Shown here one piece after another: positions 59,513 through 64,000 of a stretch of 64,000 bases of DNA. A program made the position numbers and the translations under genes. The notes beneath the pieces are model-generated. The model did no database searches. It saw only the letters and a program-made list of their open reading frames with translations, and was not told where the DNA came from. Location: positions 1-64,000 of the forward strand of contig JAFZVU010000081.1 of assembly GCA_017617655.1 (NCBI GenBank). Direction: 5' to 3'. Every line of letters begins with the position of its first letter. The first letter of the stretch is position 1. Source of the stretch: Bacteroidales bacterium (lineage in GTDB: Bacteria > Bacteroidota > Bacteroidia > Bacteroidales > UBA932).

Positions 59513-60739
59513 TTACGGAGTAACGAGACCATTCTCATTAACGTTGATGACATCAGTATTGCCAGTTGTTGCGACATATTCCTCAACAGCGGGATCGAAT
59601 GTAACCTTCTCAGATACGGGGTCAATGATGATGTGATAGGTAATCCTCTGGTTTGCTTGCCAAGAACTAACAGAGCTTACAAGCTGGCTGATAGTTTTAG
59701 CATCAGTAATACCTACTTCACGAATCTCTTCCAGATATACAGTTGAACCATGAAGAGCCTGAACCTTATAGGTCAACTTGAAACCCACACCGTTAGTAAG
59801 CTGCGGCATTACAGAACGCTCTGCGAGGATAGTAGACTTGGTACCGTCACCCGTTGTATTAGCGTCAATAGTAAGAACATCAGAGTCGCTAAGAGAAATC
59901 GTCTCTGTTTCCGTTGAAGGAATCCAACCGCTGATGTTAGATGTACTTGCATTGGTTTTGGCCCATTCATATGTGCCAGTAGTAGCATTGGTAGGTTCAG
60001 CGCTAGTCAGAAGAAGAGAACCTTTGTTGATGGGCGTGATGGTCGATACGTAATTAGCATCAACTGTAGAAGCACTGAGAACCTGAACTTTCCATGTGGT
60101 GTTGGCGCTCTTCTTGGCATCAGTAGTACGAGCTTCGACATCTATTATGAGCTTCGCGAGCTGGTGGCGGAAAAGTGTAGGTACACCTTTGGTAACATGT
60201 GCAGAGCTTTCGCTATTATCAACTTGATGGGTTTCTGTAGCAGAATTGGTGCGGCCATAGTGAAGGGCAGCATCAGCGACCAAGATGTTTGAGCTTGCAT
60301 TGATTACAGCATCGGAATAAGTGAAGGTTACAGTTTTCTTATCTGATGTTGAATTGCCTACAGTAGGAGTGTGTGTTCCTGCATAAGAGTAGAAGTTGAT
60401 CCAACCGGTCTTGGGCCAGTAGTAATCTTCTGAAGGAGACCAGGTCTGAATGTTGTTTGAAGCGATATTATCAGCGGTTACCTGAGTGGTTCCATTCCAA
60501 GGCAATACATCTACGTCCATGAATAAAACAGGACTACCTACGGTAGGAAATTGATTAGCTACAGTGTGGAACTTGTAAACAGATTCACTGGTAATAGCAC
60601 TGGCTTTGGTTTGAGGAATGAAGCTAGCAACTTCGAATCCAATCTTTGAAGAAGTCTCAACTGCGCTGGGCGTGTCAATTTTTGTGCAGGCGGCGAGCGC
60701 TACCAGCGCTGCGGCTGCGAGAACGAAAAACTTTTTCAT
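59513..60739 (-). CDS. Fimbrillin (FimA/Mfa1-like) lipoprotein
   Basis: This 408-residue lipoprotein (ALAACTKID) has PQTKASA near residue 46, DYYWPKTGWINFYSYAG, SNILVADAALHYG in place of the usual DLMYA, GVPTLFRHQLAKLIIDVEA and SSWQANQRITYHIIIDPVSE with VTFDPAVEEYVA. The signal-peptide coding sequence is nearly identical to that of the gene at 60828-62081. Confidence 0.86.
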   Translation of the reverse strand: MKKFFVLAAAALVALAACTKIDTPSAVETSSKIGFEVASFIPQTKASAITSESVYKFHTVANQFPTVGSPVLFMDVDVLPWNGTTQVTADNIASNNIQTWSPSEDYYWPKTGWINFYSYAGTHTPTVGNSTSDKKTVTFTYSDAVINASSNILVADAALHYGRTNSATETHQVDNSESSAHVTKGVPTLFRHQLAKLIIDVEARTTDAKKSANTTWKVQVLSASTVDANYVSTITPINKGSLLLTSAEPTNATTGTYEWAKTNASTSNISGWIPSTETETISLSDSDVLTIDANTTGDGTKSTILAERSVMPQLTNGVGFKLTYKVQALHGSTVYLEEIREVGITDAKTISQLVSSVSSWQANQRITYHIIIDPVSEKVTFDPAVEEYVATTGNTDVINVNENGLVTP

Positions 60740-60779
60740 AGTCTTTATTGTTTTTTATTTGTTATTACTTATTGTTCGC

Positions 60780-60817
60780 TTGTGACCCGGGGCAGGGTCA
60801 GCCACCCCGGACCTATA
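60780..60817 (-). promoter_or_regulatory. Conserved fimbrial intergenic hairpin, copy 3
   Basis: Stem CCGGGG (60787-60792) with CCCCGG (60805-60810) around a 12-nt loop. Flanks TTGTGACC and ACCTATA match copies 1 and 2, and the loop shares CAGGGTCAGCC with copy 2. Confidence 0.65.
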
Positions 60818-60827
60818 AAGTATATGA

Positions 60828-62081
60828 TTAAGGTTTGGGAACCTCTACATCATATGAAGTTGCTGCATCCCAATCAACTACTGCAGGATCAAAGAGGATA
60901 GTGTCAGTAGTAGGATCGATGATGATGTTGTAGATGATCTTCTGATTCATTGCCCAATAAGCAGGAGCTGAAGTAATCTTGTTGAGCTGGAGACCAGCAT
61001 CAGTATATGCATCATCAGTAGCTTCTGTTGCAAAATCTGTAACCGGGAAGACTTCGGTGCCGAGATTGGTGCAACCATCATGTCCGTCAGCAGCATACTG
61101 AGCCTCAGTACCATACCATTTTGTAATAGACATGGTGAAAGTGAGTTTCATATCATCAGTGACAGCCTGGGGACGTACAGCAATGAAACCGTCGGGCATG
61201 TATGTGGCTGCGTTGAGAGCCACCAGAGTGGTAGTGAGCGGATCTGTATTGGTTGCAGCTGCAACAGTGAACCAATCAGTAGTTGTATTAACGTATACAG
61301 GAGTTGTTGCATCAGCCCATATATTATTTGCAGGCAATGTCCATTCGGTGGTAGTCTTTGTACTTTGATATGTCGCAGTAAGACTCAGAGTTCCATTTTT
61401 GTGAACATTTGAAACAGCTACATTATTAAGCTTTACTTCGAAGAATGTGTACTTACCTGAATTTTTGGTATCTGCTTTTTTGTCTTTTTCTTCTTTGATC
61501 TTGGCCTGGAATTTAACCTGAGCAAGTGCGTGATGGAAAAGAGTGGGAACACCGCCAGAAGCCTCATCCAGTTGATTGCGCTTCTGATTTGCAGTCTGAT
61601 GCCATGCTATATTTGCGAAAAGAATGTCAGACTTGTAAGCAACTGTGCGGTCTGTCCAGGCAAGAGTAGGGTTGGCTCCTTCGCTGGCATAGGTAAGTGT
61701 AGGATCAGATCCTTCAAAAACATACCATGAGAAGAAATCTATGTTACTATTCGGCGATTTGGGCCAATAGTAATCTTTACCAGGTTCCCACTCTGTGTTT
61801 GATGTATTCCATGTAATTGTTTCGGGGTTCGGGTTAAAGAAAGGACCGAAAGTACTACCATACGGGTGGATGAAAGCACTGCTCTTGAAAGCATTGGCAG
61901 TTGCCCCCATGGCAGTCAATTCAGCAAGGAAACTAGAACCATCAGCTTTAGTCTGTGACATGTAATTGGCTACCTGAAAGCCGATTTTAACGTCTGGAGT
62001 TGAAGTTTCATCAAGCTCCATCTTGGTGCAGGCAGTGAACGCTACCAGCGCTGCGGCTGCGAGAATGAAACACTTTTTCAT
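60828..62081 (-). CDS. Fimbrillin (FimA/Mfa1-like) lipoprotein
   Basis: This protein has 417 residues from the MKKCFIL start; an ATG two codons upstream is equally possible. The lipobox is AFTAC. Motifs are SQTKADG, DYYWPKSPNSNIDFFSWYVF, SDILFANIAWHQ, GVPTLFHHALAQVKFQA and AYWAMNQKIIYNIIIDP with ILFDPAVVDWDA. A lysine-rich KEEKDKKADTKNSG loop is unique to this copy. Confidence 0.86.
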   Translation of the reverse strand: MKKCFILAAAALVAFTACTKMELDETSTPDVKIGFQVANYMSQTKADGSSFLAELTAMGATANAFKSSAFIHPYGSTFGPFFNPNPETITWNTSNTEWEPGKDYYWPKSPNSNIDFFSWYVFEGSDPTLTYASEGANPTLAWTDRTVAYKSDILFANIAWHQTANQKRNQLDEASGGVPTLFHHALAQVKFQAKIKEEKDKKADTKNSGKYTFFEVKLNNVAVSNVHKNGTLSLTATYQSTKTTTEWTLPANNIWADATTPVYVNTTTDWFTVAAATNTDPLTTTLVALNAATYMPDGFIAVRPQAVTDDMKLTFTMSITKWYGTEAQYAADGHDGCTNLGTEVFPVTDFATEATDDAYTDAGLQLNKITSAPAYWAMNQKIIYNIIIDPTTDTILFDPAVVDWDAATSYDVEVPKP

Positions 62082-62115
62082 AGTCATAATTATTATTACT
62101 TGTTTTTTACGATTA

Positions 62116-63342
62116 TCATTGAATATTGTAGGTGCCTCCACTTACGTTAGGAATCCAATCTACCATAGCAGGATCTATCCTGATAACTGTCGTTTCAGGA
62201 TTGATGGAAATTGTATACGTGATTTTCTTATTCATCTCCCATTCGCCAATAGCTCCAGAGAAATCTTTGAGTTTTACCTCTGCGTGGATTTTTTCGTGAG
62301 AATACTCGGTCCCATCGAACTTGGTACTGATAAGGTAATCGAAAGACAGTTTCAAATTATCATTGTCGGACACAGACTGAGGGAGAACACTTCGTTCAAC
62401 AAGCAGGGTTGTAGGCCCAACCTCACTGTCGGCCGTGTTCAGAGGGGCGGTAACATCATTCATGTTGTATGTCGTACGCGAGCCTTGTGTTTCCCATCCG
62501 CCGGTCCAGGCCTTAGTTTTGTGAGTAGTAACGGAAGGATTGTCATTGATAGGGTCGCCATTTGAAAGAGTCAACGTACCTGTGTCATACACCCCTAGAA
62601 GTTTGATATTCGAAAGGGTGACATCCCATGTAGTTAATTTGGTACCCCCAGTTGAATTAGCCTTAGAAGTCTGGGTAACCGCCGCTTTGATACAAAGTTT
62701 TGAAAGAGCATGATGGAACAGCATCGGTACGGCCTTATAGCTTTCACCTTCACCTTCTTTGTGATAAATGGAGTTAGGATTACCGTTATAGCGCCATGCC
62801 TCGTCTGCGAAGAGAAGGTTATCATTCTCGTCAACTTGATAGCCGCTCCACACAAGAGACTGTTCAGTGGCAGTGTCAGGGTTAGTACCTCCTTCGTCGT
62901 ACCACGAAATGAAGTTCATGTAACTTTTCGCTCCTTTTGGCCAATAATAATCATGGCTGGGTGCCCAGTATGCTACTGTGCTAGTAGCATCATTCGAAGT
63001 CCACGCTGTATTATCGCTCTTATAGGGACTTATCGTTTCATAGCCATTAATACCTGCAGTCCCTCCAAACATATACTGCACGGGAAAGAAAGCATTTTCT
63101 CCATTCTCGGCGTACAAGAAGGCCTTGCATTTGAAGCTTTGGAATTCACTCATAATCGACACTTCAGCCTTAGTCTGCGGCCTGTAGCTGGCTGTCTCGA
63201 AAGTAATTTTTCTCGGAGGCGCTGTATCCTCAAGTTTAGTACATGCGGCCAGCGTCATCATCGCGATTGCAGCGAGGATCAAATACTTTTTCGTCGTCAA
63301 TGCGTTAAAATTCTGTATCATTTTCCTTAAAATTTTCATCAT
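62116..63342 (-). CDS. Fimbrillin (FimA/Mfa1-like) lipoprotein
   Basis: This 408-residue lipoprotein (MTLAACTKLE) has PQTKAEV near the N-terminus, DYYWPKGAKSYMNFISWYDE, NLLFADEAWRYNGN, VPMLFHHALSKLCIKAAV and GEWEMNKKITYTISINPETT with IRIDPAMVDWIP. Its ATG overlaps the stop of the upstream fimbrillin gene as ATGA. Internal ATGs further in would give a shorter n-region, so the exact start is uncertain. Confidence 0.85.
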   Translation of the reverse strand: MMKILRKMIQNFNALTTKKYLILAAIAMMTLAACTKLEDTAPPRKITFETASYRPQTKAEVSIMSEFQSFKCKAFLYAENGENAFFPVQYMFGGTAGINGYETISPYKSDNTAWTSNDATSTVAYWAPSHDYYWPKGAKSYMNFISWYDEGGTNPDTATEQSLVWSGYQVDENDNLLFADEAWRYNGNPNSIYHKEGEGESYKAVPMLFHHALSKLCIKAAVTQTSKANSTGGTKLTTWDVTLSNIKLLGVYDTGTLTLSNGDPINDNPSVTTHKTKAWTGGWETQGSRTTYNMNDVTAPLNTADSEVGPTTLLVERSVLPQSVSDNDNLKLSFDYLISTKFDGTEYSHEKIHAEVKLKDFSGAIGEWEMNKKITYTISINPETTVIRIDPAMVDWIPNVSGGTYNIQ

Positions 63343-64000
63343 TCAACTGTTACGTTACCTCCGTTGTATTCCCAGTTCTCGAGTGTAGGTTGTATAAGTA
63401 TCGAATCTGTCGACAGATTGAATACAAGCGTATATGTAATCATGTGCCCCATTCCCCATTCGGTGATAATGGAGACGAGACTCCTGAGACTCTTTGAGAA
63501 GGTGATGTGTTCTACACTGAAGTCAGCACCATTCTTCTTTGTGACGATATCATACTCGATGGTGAGCATCATTGAGCCAGTAACCGTCTGAGGCAGGACT
63601 GTTCTCATCGGAATCAGATTAACTGCGTCACCTGTTACAGAGATGGAACTACCAGATGCAATAGTTGCAGCCATGGGAGCTGCTGTACCTGAAGTAGCCC
63701 AGCCATTGCCTCTAACTTCCCAAGGAACAGTTGCAGTAGTCTCCGAACCGGCGTTAGTCAGCTCCAGCGAACCGGTTGAGTATACATTAGAGAGTGAGAA
63801 ACTCGTAATTGCAACACTTCTGGTGTAATCGCCGCTTGTGGCGTTGGTCGCACTGGCCTTGAAAGCCACCTGGGCGAGAGCGTGATGGAAGAGCATCGGA
63901 ACTCCGTTGGTCACCCTGTCACCAGTGTAATGGGAATCATTCGTAGTATTGAGATTGTAATGCCAGGCCTCATCTGCGTAGAGCAGATTGTCATCGCCCT
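63339..64000 (-). CDS. Fimbrillin (FimA/Mfa1-like) lipoprotein, 5' end outside the window
   Basis: The open frame runs off the right edge at 64000, so only the C-terminal part of about 220 residues is present. The visible part begins NLLYADEAWHYN, then GVPMLFHHALAQVAFKAS, and ends with EWGMGHMITYTLVFNLSTDS and QPTLENWEYNGGN. These match the adjacent gene at 62116-63342 closely in motif order. The signal peptide and YYWPK region lie outside the window. Confidence 0.85.
   Translation of the reverse strand, partial: GDDNLLYADEAWHYNLNTTNDSHYTGDRVTNGVPMLFHHALAQVAFKASATNATSGDYTRSVAITSFSLSNVYSTGSLELTNAGSETTATVPWEVRGNGWATSGTAAPMAATIASGSSISVTGDAVNLIPMRTVLPQTVTGSMMLTIEYDIVTKKNGADFSVEHITFSKSLRSLVSIITEWGMGHMITYTLVFNLSTDSILIQPTLENWEYNGGNVTVE

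Overview
The window is chromosomal DNA from a member of the Bacteroidales, probably an uncultured gut lineage. The evidence is a SusC/SusD pair, subtilases with type IX secretion (T9SS) sorting domains, PorV/PorQ-like barrels, a long array of Mfa/FimA-type fimbrillin genes, lipoproteins throughout, and Bacteroidetes-type TAnnTTTG -7 promoter boxes upstream of several genes. I cannot place it at genus level from the sequence alone.

Region 1 (140-12270, minus strand) is a tightly packed eight-gene run. In transcription order it holds a subtilase, a PorV-like barrel, an unknown secreted protein, a second subtilase, a second PorV-like barrel, a Rid-family protein, a polytopic DUF6057-like membrane protein and a beta-propeller lipoprotein carrying a CxxCH haem-type motif. 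Gaps are 12 nt or less, with several overlaps. A terminator (12311-12338) separates it from region 2 (12370-18235, minus), a SusC-SusD-lipoprotein operon. A third related subtilase is divergent from SusC (18494-21151, plus). Together these suggest a surface protein-degradation and uptake locus.

Region 3 (21167-30382) holds a gamma-carbonic-anhydrase-like protein, glutamate racemase (murI) and the branched-chain amino acid genes: leuA on minus and ilvD-ilvB-small subunit-ilvC-ilvE on plus. The plus operon is preceded by a 25-codon leader peptide rich in Ile, Leu and Val, and by competing antiterminator and terminator hairpins, which is a classic attenuator. The leuA-ilv block is bracketed by two 159-bp, about 95% identical inverted repeats (22524-22682 and 30596-30754). 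A second element with perfect 18-bp terminal inverted repeats lies next to the right copy.

Region 4 (30854-40422) contains an Fe-S aldo/keto reductase, an M28 peptidase, cutC, a transglutaminase-like lipoprotein, a DUF486 protein, rplS, tRNA-Arg(ACG), a small unknown membrane protein, a 51-bp tandem repeat, and a radical SAM/lipoprotein/outer-membrane-protein operon.

Region 5 (40502-47502) holds an unusual fusion of a GH92 alpha-mannosidase with an M64 metallopeptidase, a GH43 glycosidase, a CDF cation exporter, and an ECF sigma factor paired with a four-helix membrane protein.

Region 6 (47561 to the window end, minus) is an array of at least eleven consecutive fimbrial genes: eight FimA/Mfa1-like fimbrillins, one longer fimbrillin, and two large surface lipoproteins at the 3' end that are candidate tip or adhesin subunits. 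Three of its intergenic gaps share a conserved hairpin element. The most upstream gene is cut by the window edge.
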